NCBI RefSeq assembly: GCF_002356335.1
Contig: NZ_AP018165.1
Span: 3,348,001-3,412,000 of the forward strand
DNA length: 64,000 nucleotides
Direction of reading: 5' to 3'
From: [Mycobacterium] stephanolepidis
Lineage (GTDB): Bacteria; Actinomycetota; Actinomycetes; Mycobacteriales; Mycobacteriaceae
Every line of letters starts with the position of its first letter. Within the stretch, counting starts at the first letter, position 1. The notes under the pieces were generated by a model. The model was not told where the DNA came from and made no database searches. It saw only the letters and a program-made list of their open reading frames with translations. Of this stretch, positions 49,582 through 58,583 are shown in pieces. The position numbers and the translations under genes were made by a program.

Positions 49582-49962
49582 ATGAGCAGGCCGAACGCGC
49601 AGTCCATGAAACCCGCCACCGCGGCGAAGAAGTTGGACGTGTACTTACAGGCGACCCCTGCGGAGTTCCAGGAGAACCCGATCACCCGCGCCGAGCTGGC
49701 CGCCCTACAGGCAGACCCGCCCGAGTGGCTCAAAGACCTCCGCAAGCACGGGCCGCACCCGAAGAACCTGGTGGCAGCCAAGCTGGGTGTGTCGATTTCC
49801 GGCCTCACGCGCGGGGGTGTCGAGGGCGCGCTGACCACCGAGCAGATCGATCAGTTGCTCGAGGAGAAGCCGCCGTGGCTGATCGCCGAGCGCGAGAGTT
49901 ACCAAGAGGTGCTGCGCGAACAGCGACGCGTGAAGGCGCTGCGCGCGGACAAGGCCCGCTGA
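49582..49962 (+). CDS. DUF5997 family protein (intact copy)
   Basis: 126 residues, basic, with the family pattern KPATAAKKLDVYLQATPAEFQ, NPITRAELAALQADPPEWLKDLR and HPKNLVAAKLGVSISGLTRGGV, which looks like a small helical DNA-binding fold. Function unknown. Its divergent partner is the LysR-like domain protein; they may work together. The C-terminal half is duplicated as the remnant at 23271-23447. Confidence 0.8.
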   Translation: MSRPNAQSMKPATAAKKLDVYLQATPAEFQENPITRAELAALQADPPEWLKDLRKHGPHPKNLVAAKLGVSISGLTRGGVEGALTTEQIDQLLEEKPPWLIAERESYQEVLREQRRVKALRADKAR

Positions 49963-49987
49963 TCCGTTGAGATGACCGGCCCGTCGG

Positions 49988-50695
49988 CTACTGGTTCAGC
50001 GGCAGTTGCGCGATGATCGGGCCAGTCGGCGAGGTTGAACCCCGGCCTTTCTCGACAGTGAATGCCAGTGCGGTGGAGTCGTCGAGGTGGGGTATGACCG
50101 CTGTGGTCGACGGTGCGACGGCCTGAGTATCCATGGTCCCCGCCGATTGCGGCCCGCGGTCGCCGATCAGCCACATTTGGTAAACAGTGCCCGGTTGTGG
50201 TGGTGCGACGTTGTTCATCACCAACACGGCGGTGTTTTTCTGCCGCGAGTAGACGACAGTTGCGGTACCACCGGTGGGGATGGAGCCGCTGACGGTCCGC
50301 ACGTCGATTGCGGTGAAGACCTGCTGTGCGGACGGTGGCGGAGGCCGCAGGATGGTACCGATCCCAGCCGCCGCCAGCCCGATTGCGGTGGCGGCCGCAA
50401 CGGCCACCAGGGGCGTTCTCCAACGGTTGATATATTTTGCCCCGGAATCTTTTTGGATGTCCCGGGCCACGATCTTGAGCAGTCGCGGACGAAGCCGAGC
50501 CGGAGGTTCGACCGCGGTACTTGCCGCCAGAGTCGCCATGGTTTCGCGTGTGGCACGCACTTCCTGGGTAAAGGAGAGCGTTTGTTCGGTCGTGCCGGCC
50601 GACAGCCACCGGTCGATGTGGTCTCGTTCATCGTCGGGCAACGCATGCAGTGCGTATGGTGTGGCGGCGGTGACGAGGTCGTTGGGTTCGGTCAT
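49988..50695 (-). CDS. rskA: Anti-sigma-K factor
   Basis: 235 residues from the ATG at 50695 (ATGA overlap with sigK). A cytoplasmic N-terminal anti-sigma part (TAATPYALHALPDDERDHIDRWL), one membrane helix near residues 93-112 (PLVAVAAATAIGLAAAGIGTI) and an extracytoplasmic domain with VYQMWLIGDRGPQSAGTM, the RskA C-terminal pattern. It holds SigK inactive at the membrane until regulated proteolysis. Matches Rv0444c in order and size. Confidence 0.93.
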   Translation of the reverse strand: MTEPNDLVTAATPYALHALPDDERDHIDRWLSAGTTEQTLSFTQEVRATRETMATLAASTAVEPPARLRPRLLKIVARDIQKDSGAKYINRWRTPLVAVAAATAIGLAAAGIGTILRPPPPSAQQVFTAIDVRTVSGSIPTGGTATVVYSRQKNTAVLVMNNVAPPQPGTVYQMWLIGDRGPQSAGTMDTQAVAPSTTAVIPHLDDSTALAFTVEKGRGSTSPTGPIIAQLPLNQ

Positions 50696-51273
50696 GGTGT
50701 CCCCAGGCATCGGCGCAGCGCCTTGATTGCGTCACGCATACGAGACTTGATAGTTGCCAGATTAGCGGCAAGCCGTTGTGAGACTTGGTTATAAGTCAAA
50801 CCGTCGTAGTAGGCCAGATGCAGGCATTGGCGTTGTGTATCCGTAAGTGTGTCGAGGCATTCGGTGACTTGCCGCTGCTCTTCGTTACGGATCACCGATT
50901 CGGTGACCTCGTCGGCGGCACGCTCGACAGTGGCGACGCCGTAGCGTGACTCGCGGTCGGCTGCGGATTGCTCCGAGCGCACGCGGTCGATGGCGCGGCG
51001 ATGAGCCAAGGTCATGATCCAGGCCAGAGGCGATCCGGCGGTCGGGTCATAGCTTTGGGCCGAACGCCAGATCTGTAGGTAGATCTCTTGCGTTGTCTCC
51101 TCGCTATAGCCGGGGTCCCGTAACACCCGCAGCACCAGACCGTACACACGCGAGCGGGTGTGATCGTAGAGAGCGGCGAATGCCGCGGAATCACGGTCGG
51201 CGACATTGCGCAAGAGGGTATCCAAGTCGCCAGTCACGCCCGTGAGCCTAAACGCATCGCGGAGAATGTTCAT
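50692..51273 (-). CDS. sigK: ECF sigma factor SigK
   Basis: 193 residues. Region 2 shows FAALYDHTRSRVYGLVLRVLRD and SEETTQEIYLQIW; region 4 shows LTDTQRQCLHLAYYDGLTYNQVSQRL and ATIKSRMRDAIKALRRCL. These are nearly identical to M. tuberculosis SigK (Rv0445c), which drives mpt70/mpt83 and its own locus. The ATG overlaps the DUF1295 stop. Two SigK-type promoters lie upstream at 55.4-55.5 kb. Confidence 0.96.
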   Translation of the reverse strand: MNILRDAFRLTGVTGDLDTLLRNVADRDSAAFAALYDHTRSRVYGLVLRVLRDPGYSEETTQEIYLQIWRSAQSYDPTAGSPLAWIMTLAHRRAIDRVRSEQSAADRESRYGVATVERAADEVTESVIRNEEQRQVTECLDTLTDTQRQCLHLAYYDGLTYNQVSQRLAANLATIKSRMRDAIKALRRCLGTP

Positions 51274-52055
51274 GGCGATTGGCGTTTCGGGGGACGTGGC
51301 AGGATAAATGGGACTCGGCGTTGGTAGTCAGCGAACCCGGGCCGACCGGCCATTGCCTTCTCGGTGCGGCGACCTCCGGTGGCGTAAACCAGGAAGTAGG
51401 TCATCAGCACCGGGTACGGCACCGTTGCCAACGATTGCCAGCCAGTGATGGTGATCAACCATAGCCCCCACCACACGCAGGCATCGCCAAAATAGTTCGG
51501 GTGCCGAGTCCAGGCCCATAGGCCCTGCTCCATGATCTTGCCCTTGTTGCCCGGGTCCTGTTTGAAACGGCGCAGCTGATAATCACCCACCGCTTCGAAA
51601 AGCATTCCAAGTAACCATAACCCGATACCAACGGCTACCACGGGGCGCAGCGACTCGGGGGTCGGCCCTTCGACGGCCGAGCGTTGGATGGGCAGGGATA
51701 CCAGCCACGTGGCAGCGGCCTGGATGACGAAGATCTTGCGCAACACATGCGGCACCGAGAAGTCGCCACCGAGCAGGTCGCGGTACCGCGGATCTTCGCC
51801 TTTCCCAGCCGATTTCACGAACATGTGCCACGAGAGCCGGGCTCCCCATATCCCGACGAGCGCAAGCAGCAGAACCTGGCGTTGCCGGTCACCGCCACCG
51901 AGCGCGGTGCACACCGCGGCCACCGCGATGAACCCGAGGCCCCACGCGACGTCGACCACGTTGTAGCGCCCGATGCGGTAGCCGATCAGGAAAGTGACGC
52001 TGTGCACAACCGCCACGGCAGCCAACGAGCACACCATCACGGTGAAGAAGTTCAT
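51270..52055 (-). CDS. DUF1295 membrane protein (Rv0446c-like, steroid-5-alpha-reductase-like fold)
   Basis: 261 residues from the ATG at 52055 (ATGA overlap with ufaA1). About seven membrane helices; the C-terminal LWAWTRHPNYFGDACVWWGLWL is the NADPH-binding signature shared with isoprenylcysteine methyltransferases and steroid 5-alpha reductases. An oxidoreductase acting on a lipid is likely; the reaction is unproven. Part of the six-gene SigK operon. Confidence 0.88.
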   Translation of the reverse strand: MNFFTVMVCSLAAVAVVHSVTFLIGYRIGRYNVVDVAWGLGFIAVAAVCTALGGGDRQRQVLLLALVGIWGARLSWHMFVKSAGKGEDPRYRDLLGGDFSVPHVLRKIFVIQAAATWLVSLPIQRSAVEGPTPESLRPVVAVGIGLWLLGMLFEAVGDYQLRRFKQDPGNKGKIMEQGLWAWTRHPNYFGDACVWWGLWLITITGWQSLATVPYPVLMTYFLVYATGGRRTEKAMAGRPGFADYQRRVPFILPRPPKRQSP

Positions 52056-53326
52056 TGTTGACCTCGCTGGAAAATCCATTGGTGGACATCGAGATACCCG
52101 GACCGGAACCCCGCCTCCGAGTACGCCAGATACAGCTGCCACATCCGGTAGAAGGCGTCGTCGAATCCCAGCACCCGCACGGCCTCACGCCGGGCCGCGA
52201 GCTGCTGACTCCATAATCGCAGTGTTTCGGCGTAGTGCGGCCGCAGGGACATTGTCTCGATGGTCCGCAAATGTGTGGTATCCGTGGTCGTTTCGGTGAT
52301 TGCACGCACCGAGGGAAGCAGGCCGCCGGGGAAAATGTACTTCTGTATCCAGGTGTGGGTGTTGCGACTGGCCAGCATCCGCTCGTGAGGCATGGTGATG
52401 GTCTGAAGGGCCAGCCGGCCGCCCGGTCTAAGCAATCGGTCGATGGTTTGGAAGTACGTTGTCCAGAAATCGAACCCGACTGCTTCGAGCATCTCTACCG
52501 ACACGATGGCGTCGTATTGGCCCTGAACGTCTCGATAGTCGCGCAGCTCTATCCGCACTCGGTCGGACAGCCCGGCAGCTTGTACTCGCTGCTGAGCCAT
52601 TTTCTGTTGCTCGCTCGACAAAGTGACCGACAGCACGTGCGCTCCGCGAGCTGCGGCCGATAGGCACAATTGCCCCCAACCTGTACCAATCTCGAGAACC
52701 CTGGTATCGGGACCCACCTGTGCGTGGTCCAGCAAGCGGTCGATCTTGCGGCGCTGGGCATCTGCCAGTATCTCTGCTGAGCCCGGGATGTGGTCGAACA
52801 GTGCACACGAGTAGGTCAGCGTCTCATCCAGGAACAGGGAGAAAAAGTCGTTCGACAGGTCATAGTGATGCGCAACATTGCGTTGGGCCTGTGGCGGCTC
52901 GTTGCGCTGAGCCCGTGGGACGCGCGGCACTGCGAAATGCCGGAAGCGTTGCAAGATAGGGGGAATCAACTCCCCCATCGAGGCTGCCCATGGGGTGAGA
53001 AAGCCGGCCAGATCGTCGCAGTCCCAGTCTCCGTCCATGTAGGCCTCACCGAATCCAATCAAGCCGGACCGACCCAGGCGTCGTGCCAGAGCCGTCGGCC
53101 GCCGAACCCTCATGGTGGGCAGAGACGTATCTGCCGCCCCCACAACGGCCCCATCCGGGTACACCACGCGCACCGGGAGCCGCGCGGCCGCACGACGCAA
53201 CAGCTTGTCGGCTACAACCGCTCGTGCCGCCGTCAGCGGCCTGGAAGGAACCGGCGCGATATCCAGCCGCCGATGCGATCTGATATCGCACACATCGGCA
53301 GTGGCGCTGTCGAGATGACCGTTCAC
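52052..53326 (-). CDS. ufaA1: Cyclopropane-fatty-acyl-phospholipid synthase-like methyltransferase
   Basis: 424 residues from the GTG at 53326 (GTGA overlap with the DUF1365 stop), close to the 427 of Rv0447c. SAM-binding LEIGTGWGQLCLSAA, substrate motifs AHHYDLSNDFFSLFLDETLTYSCALF and the later EMLEAVGFDFWTTYFQ. UfaA1 of M. tuberculosis was reported to methylate oleate to tuberculostearic acid or a cyclopropane form. A second, frameshifted family member lies divergently at 55610. Confidence 0.92.
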   Translation of the reverse strand: MNGHLDSATADVCDIRSHRRLDIAPVPSRPLTAARAVVADKLLRRAAARLPVRVVYPDGAVVGAADTSLPTMRVRRPTALARRLGRSGLIGFGEAYMDGDWDCDDLAGFLTPWAASMGELIPPILQRFRHFAVPRVPRAQRNEPPQAQRNVAHHYDLSNDFFSLFLDETLTYSCALFDHIPGSAEILADAQRRKIDRLLDHAQVGPDTRVLEIGTGWGQLCLSAAARGAHVLSVTLSSEQQKMAQQRVQAAGLSDRVRIELRDYRDVQGQYDAIVSVEMLEAVGFDFWTTYFQTIDRLLRPGGRLALQTITMPHERMLASRNTHTWIQKYIFPGGLLPSVRAITETTTDTTHLRTIETMSLRPHYAETLRLWSQQLAARREAVRVLGFDDAFYRMWQLYLAYSEAGFRSGYLDVHQWIFQRGQQ

Positions 53327-54060
53327 GCCGCCCTTTCCCTCTCGTGTGCAGGTGTGCGCTCCACTACCGGTAGCCCTTTCAGCCACAGCCTGATCCCTTC
53401 TCTACGGATGGCCAATGCACCCATCAATGGCGCCAAGGGCGCAACGGCCTGCAACCTCAACAGTTCACCGACCCCGGCCCGGCGCCGGGTACCGCGCACC
53501 GCGGCGAAGAACGGCAGATGTCCGCCTCGCTGCAACGAGATACTGATGTTCAATGTGTCGCCGGGACGCGCAGCTCGAACTCGGTATCGCCCGTCGACAC
53601 CGTTGAATGGCGACACGTAAAGCTGTTTGTCCACTGTGGAATCGGCAGTTGGGGGCAGCAGGTATGCGTGCCGTCCACCGTAGGTGTTGTGGACCTCGGC
53701 AATGATGTGGGCGAGATTGCCCTGGCGGTCGTGGCACCAGTACAGACTGAGCGGGTTGAAAACGTGACCCAACACCCGTGCCTGCAGCAGCGCGGTGACC
53801 GTACCGCCGCCCAGGTCCACCCCGTGCGAGGCCAAGAATCGATCTACCCGTTGGCGCAGTGTGTCGTCGACATCTCCCCGGAAATGGTCCCGTGCTTGGA
53901 AACTGGCGAAGGCGCGCAGGCCGAAGGGCAGCCGCGGTGGCTTGTCGATATCGATATACCAGCAGTAGCCACGATAGGCGAAGCGGTGCGTCACCGGCGA
54001 ACGCCGCACATGGATGATCCGGGTGCGGTACAGGCAGGGGACCATCGTCGCCGAATTCAT
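53323..54060 (-). CDS. DUF1365 protein (Rv0448c-like)
   Basis: 245 residues overlapping the oxidoreductase stop (ATGA). The family pattern is CLYRTRIIHVRRSPVTHRFAYRGYCWYIDID, positions 9-39, and NPLSLYWCHDRQGNLAHIIAEVHNTYG. DUF1365 proteins always travel with the FAD oxidoreductase and the cyclopropane synthase in such operons, pointing to a joint lipid modification, but no activity is known. Confidence 0.9.
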   Translation of the reverse strand: MNSATMVPCLYRTRIIHVRRSPVTHRFAYRGYCWYIDIDKPPRLPFGLRAFASFQARDHFRGDVDDTLRQRVDRFLASHGVDLGGGTVTALLQARVLGHVFNPLSLYWCHDRQGNLAHIIAEVHNTYGGRHAYLLPPTADSTVDKQLYVSPFNGVDGRYRVRAARPGDTLNISISLQRGGHLPFFAAVRGTRRRAGVGELLRLQAVAPLAPLMGALAIRREGIRLWLKGLPVVERTPAHERERAA

Positions 54061-55379
54061 CGCGCCCCCACGCGATGCTCAGGCTTGGCGGCCGCACCGA
54101 CGGCCCAGTCCCGACCCAGTGCTTGTGCTGCACGTAGGCCCGAGGCGGCGCCGTCCTCATGGAAACCCCATCCGTGGTACGCACCGGCGAACGCGATGCG
54201 GCCATCGTTGAGACTTGGCAGTATGCGTTGGGCGGCAACAGATTGCGATGTATAGACCGGGTGCCGGTAGGTCATTTCGGCAAGCACCGCACCGGGGTCT
54301 ACCAGGTGCTCGCCGCCGAGGGTGACCAGAAACCTGCGCGGACCGGGCAGTCTCATCAACCGGGTGACGTCGTACGTCACCACGACTCCGGGGGCGTCTC
54401 CGCCACACAGGTAGTTCCACGACGCGCGGGCACGTGGATGTCGCGGCAACAGTGACTCGTCGGTATGTAGCTGTGCGGAATTGCTCACGTAACCGATGGC
54501 TCCCAGCACCGCGCGCTCGGCAGCGGTCGACTGTGCCAGCAGGGCCAGTGCCTGATCGGGATGCGTCGCGATCACGGCGGCATCGAAGACCTTCGGCGGG
54601 TGCCCCGCGGCTGTCACCACAACGCCCTCGGGAATCCGTCCGATCTGAGTGACAGGGGAATCGGTAAACGCCTCGTGTAAGCCGCGCACCACAGCGTCGA
54701 CATACGTGCGCGAGCCCCCTGTGACTGTTTTCCACTGCGGCGACCCGAATACCGACAACATTCCGTGATGGTCAAGGAACCTGAACAGGTACTGCGCCGG
54801 GTACGCCATGGCCTGCCCGGGCGGGCACGACCACACTGCGGCTACCAAAGGTGTCAGGAAGCGCCCGAGGAAGAACTGTGAGAAACCGAGCTTCCGAACA
54901 AAGTCCCCGAGACTCAGGGCGTTGTCGTCGGCGGCGGGGTCAGCGAGTAGTCGGCGGGCGTGGCGATGAAACCGCTTGATCTCTGCCAGCATCCATAGAT
55001 AGCGAGGACTCGCTGCGGCGGGCGAGACGAAAAGTCCGCGCACGCCCCTCGCACCCGCGTACTCCAGCCCGGTGCTGTCATCGCGCACCGACATCGACAT
55101 ATCGGTGTCGGCGGTGGCGATACCGAGTTCGTCGAACAATCGGCACAGTGTGGGGTAGGTCCGGTCGTTGTGCACCAAAAACGCGGTGTCGACCGCAGTG
55201 GGCGCACCTTGGCCGGCATCGACGAACTGAGTATGAGCGTGGCCCCCGAAACGCGCATCCGCCTCATACAACGAGACCTGGTCGTAGGCAGAGAGCACAT
55301 GAGCTGCGGTTAATCCGGCCACCCCACTACCGACGACAGCGACGGACCGTGACCCGCCGGGGCCAGATATTGCACTCAC
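54057..55379 (-). CDS. FAD-dependent amine-oxidase-like oxidoreductase (Rv0449c-like)
   Basis: 440 residues from the GTG at 55379. FAD site [27 protein letters not shown] near residue 15, [16 protein letters not shown] in the middle, and the C-terminal [22 protein letters not shown]. It belongs to the phytoene-desaturase/amine-oxidase class found with UfaA1. A SigK-type promoter ends six bases upstream of the GTG, so the message is probably leaderless. Longer in-frame starts back to 55586 would run through that promoter and are rejected. Confidence 0.9.
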   Translation of the reverse strand: MSAISGPGGSRSVAVVGSGVAGLTAAHVLSAYDQVSLYEADARFGGHAHTQFVDAGQGAPTAVDTAFLVHNDRTYPTLCRLFDELGIATADTDMSMSVRDDSTGLEYAGARGVRGLFVSPAAASPRYLWMLAEIKRFHRHARRLLADPAADDNALSLGDFVRKLGFSQFFLGRFLTPLVAAVWSCPPGQAMAYPAQYLFRFLDHHGMLSVFGSPQWKTVTGGSRTYVDAVVRGLHEAFTDSPVTQIGRIPEGVVVTAAGHPPKVFDAAVIATHPDQALALLAQSTAAERAVLGAIGYVSNSAQLHTDESLLPRHPRARASWNYLCGGDAPGVVVTYDVTRLMRLPGPRRFLVTLGGEHLVDPGAVLAEMTYRHPVYTSQSVAAQRILPSLNDGRIAFAGAYHGWGFHEDGAASGLRAAQALGRDWAVGAAAKPEHRVGAR

Positions 55380-55385
55380 ACCCCG

Positions 55386-55413
55386 TATTCGGAGTAAACC
55401 TGCCCGCGGATGG
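55386..55413 (-). promoter_or_regulatory. SigK-type promoter of the oxidoreductase-ufaA1-sigK-rskA operon
   Basis: On the minus strand CCATCC (55413-55408), 16 bases, CGAATA (55391-55386). This equals the mycobacterial SigK consensus CCATCC-N16/17-CGAATA as I recall it. The expected transcript start falls at or within a base or two of the GTG at 55379, so translation would be leaderless. Confidence 0.8.
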
Positions 55414-55468
55414 GTATTGCCTCCATCGGGCCGCGTCTCGGCGCGGCTCAGCTTTTTTCGCAACCGAC

Positions 55469-55496
55469 CCATCCGGAGAACGTTTGGCACCGAATT
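55469..55496 (+). promoter_or_regulatory. Second, divergent SigK-type promoter toward the cyclopropane-synthase gene
   Basis: Plus-strand CCATCC (55469-55474), 16 bases, CGAATT (55491-55496), one mismatch from the recalled SigK consensus. Transcription would begin near 55503 and leave about a 105-base leader before the ATG at 55610. It suggests the divergent gene also belongs to the SigK regulon. Confidence 0.65.
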
Positions 55497-55609
55497 ACCC
55501 CCAAGCCGCACAGACATGCCCCCCGGAGTGCGGCCCTTCCCGTGCGCCCGCAGAAGGAAGGCCAGCAGGTAGACGTTCCCCCGCACCGCCTACGAAAGGT
55601 TCTGCCCAG

Positions 55610-56502
55610 ATGTCAGACTCACCGCGGCTTCGCCCACACTTCGCCGATGTTCAGGCCCATTACGACCTATCAGATGATTTCTTCCGCCTCTTTCTCGACC
55701 CGACCCAGACGTATAGCTGCGCCTACTTCGAGCGCGACGATTTGACTCTCGAGGAGGCTCAGCTGGCCAAGATCGACCTGGCGTTGGGCAAGCTGCACCT
55801 GGAGCCCGGGATGACCCTGCTGGACGTGGGGTGTGGCTGGGGCGCCACCCTCAATCGCGCATTGGAAAAGTACGACGTCAACGTCATCGGGTTGACGCTG
55901 AGTAAAAATCAGAAGGCGCACGTCGAGAAGCTTTTGGCGGCATCGTCGAGCACCCGGTCAAAGAGCGTCCAGCTGCACGGGTGGGAGGAGTTCGACGGCA
56001 AGGTCGACCGGATCGTGTCGATCGGCGCGTTCGAACATTTCGGCTTTGACCGCTACGACGACTTTTTCAGGTTCGCCTACAACGCACTACCTGATGACGG
56101 CGTGATGCTGCTGCACACCATCACCGGGCTGCACCCCAACGAGATCACCGCCAAGGGGCTGCCGCTGAGCTTCGAGCTGGCGCGCTTCATCAAATTCATG
56201 ATCACCGAGATTTTCCCGGCGGGCGACTGCCCTCCATCGACATGGTGCGAGAGCATGCCGAGCGGGCGGGCTTCAGCTGTACGCGAATACACCAACTGCA
56301 GCCGCACTACGCCAAGACCCTGGACCTATGGGCGGCAGCGCTCGAGGAACACAAGGATGAGGCCATCGCCATCCAGGACGAGGTTGTGTACGAGCGCTAC
56401 ATGAAGTACCTCACCGGATGTGAGAACTACTTCCGCATCGGCTACATCGACGTTGCCCAGTTCACCCTGCCCAAGCTGCACCTCCCCTATCTGGAGAACT
56501 AG
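55610..56502 (+). pseudogene. Cyclopropane/mycolic-acid methyltransferase-like gene with a single-base frameshift
   Basis: From ATG 55610 the first 204 codons encode a CmaA/MmaA-type enzyme: [61 protein letters not shown]. At about 56221-56226 the frame slips: GGC GAC TGC where GGC CGA CTG (Gly-Arg-Leu-Pro-Ser-Ile) is expected, as if one C were lost. The other frame then continues perfectly through [29 protein letters not shown] and [21 protein letters not shown] to the stop at 56500-56502. Restored, it would be 297 residues. Either a recent inactivation or a sequencing error in a GC run. Confidence 0.85.
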
Positions 56503-56526
56503 CCGATTGTCGAAAGGAGCAAGAAA

Positions 56527-57174
56527 TTGAGTGCCATCGTGCCGCTGTGGACTGTGGGGGGCGAACTACTCAAAGCTGCGGGCAATGTCTTCGGAGTCCG
56601 GTCGGGAACCGAAGAACCGCAATACTCATCACGGCCACTGACCGCTTCGGTGCAGATCAGGCAGTACAGCAGCCGAGTCGCGGCAGAAACGACCGTCTTG
56701 GCCGATGACGACCGGGCACGCAGCGAGGGTTTTCGGCGCCTTGCGGGTTACATTTTCGGCAAGAACCACCGGCAGGCCAAGATCGCCATGACCGCACCGG
56801 TAGCCCAACAAAACGACACGATCGCCATGACGGCTCCGGTGGGCCAATTATCAAGTCCTACCGGTGGTTCAACGATCCGGTTCTACATGCCGGCGAAATG
56901 GACGCTGGCAAGTCTGCCCACTCCCGGCGATGACAGCATCCGGCTCACCGAAGTGCCCGCCGAGACGCTCGCAGTGCTGCGCTTCAGCGGTGACCGATCG
57001 GCGGCCACCGTCGCCAGACGCACCGACGAATTACTTAATACCCTGCGCGACAACAACGTAAAGACCTCGGGCGATCCCCAAGCCTGGTTCTACGACCCGC
57101 CGTGGACACTCTCGTGCGCTCGACGCAACGAGATCGCAGTTCCCATCCACGCACGGATCGACGACGCCTTCTGA
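56527..57174 (+). CDS. SOUL-family heme-binding protein
   Basis: 215 residues; the TTG at 56527 lies eight bases after AGGAG (56514-56518). SOUL pattern: VQIRQYSSRVAAETTV, SEGFRRLAGYIFGKN, and the duplicated KIAMTAPV / TIAMTAPV strands, ending in AWFYDPPWTLSCARRNEIAV. Members bind heme or other tetrapyrroles in solution; the role in bacteria is unclear. It follows the broken methyltransferase by 24 bases and probably shares its transcript. Confidence 0.85.
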   Translation: MSAIVPLWTVGGELLKAAGNVFGVRSGTEEPQYSSRPLTASVQIRQYSSRVAAETTVLADDDRARSEGFRRLAGYIFGKNHRQAKIAMTAPVAQQNDTIAMTAPVGQLSSPTGGSTIRFYMPAKWTLASLPTPGDDSIRLTEVPAETLAVLRFSGDRSAATVARRTDELLNTLRDNNVKTSGDPQAWFYDPPWTLSCARRNEIAVPIHARIDDAF

Positions 57175-57224
57175 GGGACCACGCAGAGGACGGAGGAACT
57201 AGACTTCCCGATGATCGGAGACTT

Positions 57225-58583
57225 ATGGGTATCAGTGGTTCGGTGATTGTCGATGCGCCCATCGAGGATGTGTTCGCCTGGTACTCCAGGCCGGGCGCCT
57301 TCAATCGCTTGGCAGCACCGTGGGCGCCGATCGAGTTGCGTACCGAAGCCGCCTCGCTGCGCGACGGGACTGCTGTGCTGGATTTACCGGGAGGCTTGCG
57401 CTGGGTCGCCCGGCACGATCAGGAAGCATTCGTGCCCGGCCGACGATTCGTCGACGAGGCGGTCGCGACGGGACTGCGGTCGGCGGTCAGTGGTGTGTTG
57501 CCCTGGCGGCATATTCACGAGTTCGAGTCCGTCGGCGAGAGCAGCACTCGGGTACTCGACACAATCGAAACTCCTGTTCCGGGGCGGCTTCTCGCCGAAC
57601 TCATCGCATATCGACACCGGCAACTCACCGGAGATCTGGCCGCGCACCGCAGAGCAGCCGACCATGGAACGAATGCCTCGACAGTGGCCATCACTGGGGC
57701 ATCAGGCCTGGTCGGGACCGCTCTTGCCGCGTTCCTCAGCACCGGTGGACACCGCGTGATTCGCTTAGTCCGCGGAGAGCCGAAGAGCCCTACGGAGCGA
57801 AATTGGGAGCCAGACAATCCCGACCCGGCGGCGTTGGAAGGCGTTGATGCCGTCATCCATCTGGCGGGTGCCACCATCGCGGGACGCTTCACCCCGCGGC
57901 ATAAGGAACTGATCGCCTCGAGCCGAATCGAGCCCACTCGCCTACTTTCCCGAGCCGCCGCATCCGCAGGTGTCGGTACCTTCGTCAGCGCCTCAGCCGT
58001 CGGGTACTACGGGAAGAACCGAGACGATGAAACACTCACCGAGACAAGCCCTCCCCCGCCGACAGCAGACTTCCTCTCCAACGTGGTCGCTCGTTGGGAG
58101 CAGGCAGCGTTAACGGGTCAGAGCGCCGGGACCCGGGTTGTCACCGTCCGCACCGGCATCGTTCAGTCACCGCGCGGCGGAACGCTCAAGCTCCTGCTCC
58201 CGCTTTTCCGGGCCGGTCTGGGCGGCCGCCTGGGCTCCGGCACCCAGTGGTTGCCCTGGATCGGTATCGACGACTTGGTGGACATCTATCACCGGTGTTT
58301 GTGGGACCTTTCACTATCGGGTCCCGTTAACGCCGTGGCCCCCGGCGTGGTTCGCAACGTCGACTACACACGCGCACTGGCCCAGGCTGTCCACCGCCCC
58401 GCACTCTTACCGGTGCCTGCCTTCGGCCCTGCACTGCTGCTCGGACGCGAGGGTGCCGACGAGCTCGCAATGGCAAGTCAGCGTGTTTCTCCCGCAACAT
58501 TATTGGACCGTCAGCATGTTTTTCGGACTCCCAGTATCGGTCCTGCCTTGGGGCATCTCTTGGGAAGTCATATCGACTCGTGA
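57225..58583 (+). CDS. Fusion of SRPBCC domain and TIGR01777-type epimerase
   Basis: 452 residues from the ATG at 57225. Residues 1-145 are an SRPBCC domain (SGSVIVDAPIEDVFAWYSRPGAF); residues about 155-452 are the atypical SDR TIGR01777/YfcH family (AITGASGLVGTALAAFL, DAVIHLAGATIAGRFT, SASAVGYYGKN, PWIGIDDLVDIY). The fusion occurs in other actinobacteria. Substrate unknown. The stop overlaps the photolyase GTG (GTGA), so the two are coupled. Confidence 0.85.
   Translation: MGISGSVIVDAPIEDVFAWYSRPGAFNRLAAPWAPIELRTEAASLRDGTAVLDLPGGLRWVARHDQEAFVPGRRFVDEAVATGLRSAVSGVLPWRHIHEFESVGESSTRVLDTIETPVPGRLLAELIAYRHRQLTGDLAAHRRAADHGTNASTVAITGASGLVGTALAAFLSTGGHRVIRLVRGEPKSPTERNWEPDNPDPAALEGVDAVIHLAGATIAGRFTPRHKELIASSRIEPTRLLSRAAASAGVGTFVSASAVGYYGKNRDDETLTETSPPPPTADFLSNVVARWEQAALTGQSAGTRVVTVRTGIVQSPRGGTLKLLLPLFRAGLGGRLGSGTQWLPWIGIDDLVDIYHRCLWDLSLSGPVNAVAPGVVRNVDYTRALAQAVHRPALLPVPAFGPALLLGREGADELAMASQRVSPATLLDRQHVFRTPSIGPALGHLLGSHIDS

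Noticed and set aside
56242..56502. A separate 86-residue gene after the cyclopropane synthase
   Set aside because: It is the C-terminal third of the same enzyme in the shifted frame; the alignment is continuous across the slip.
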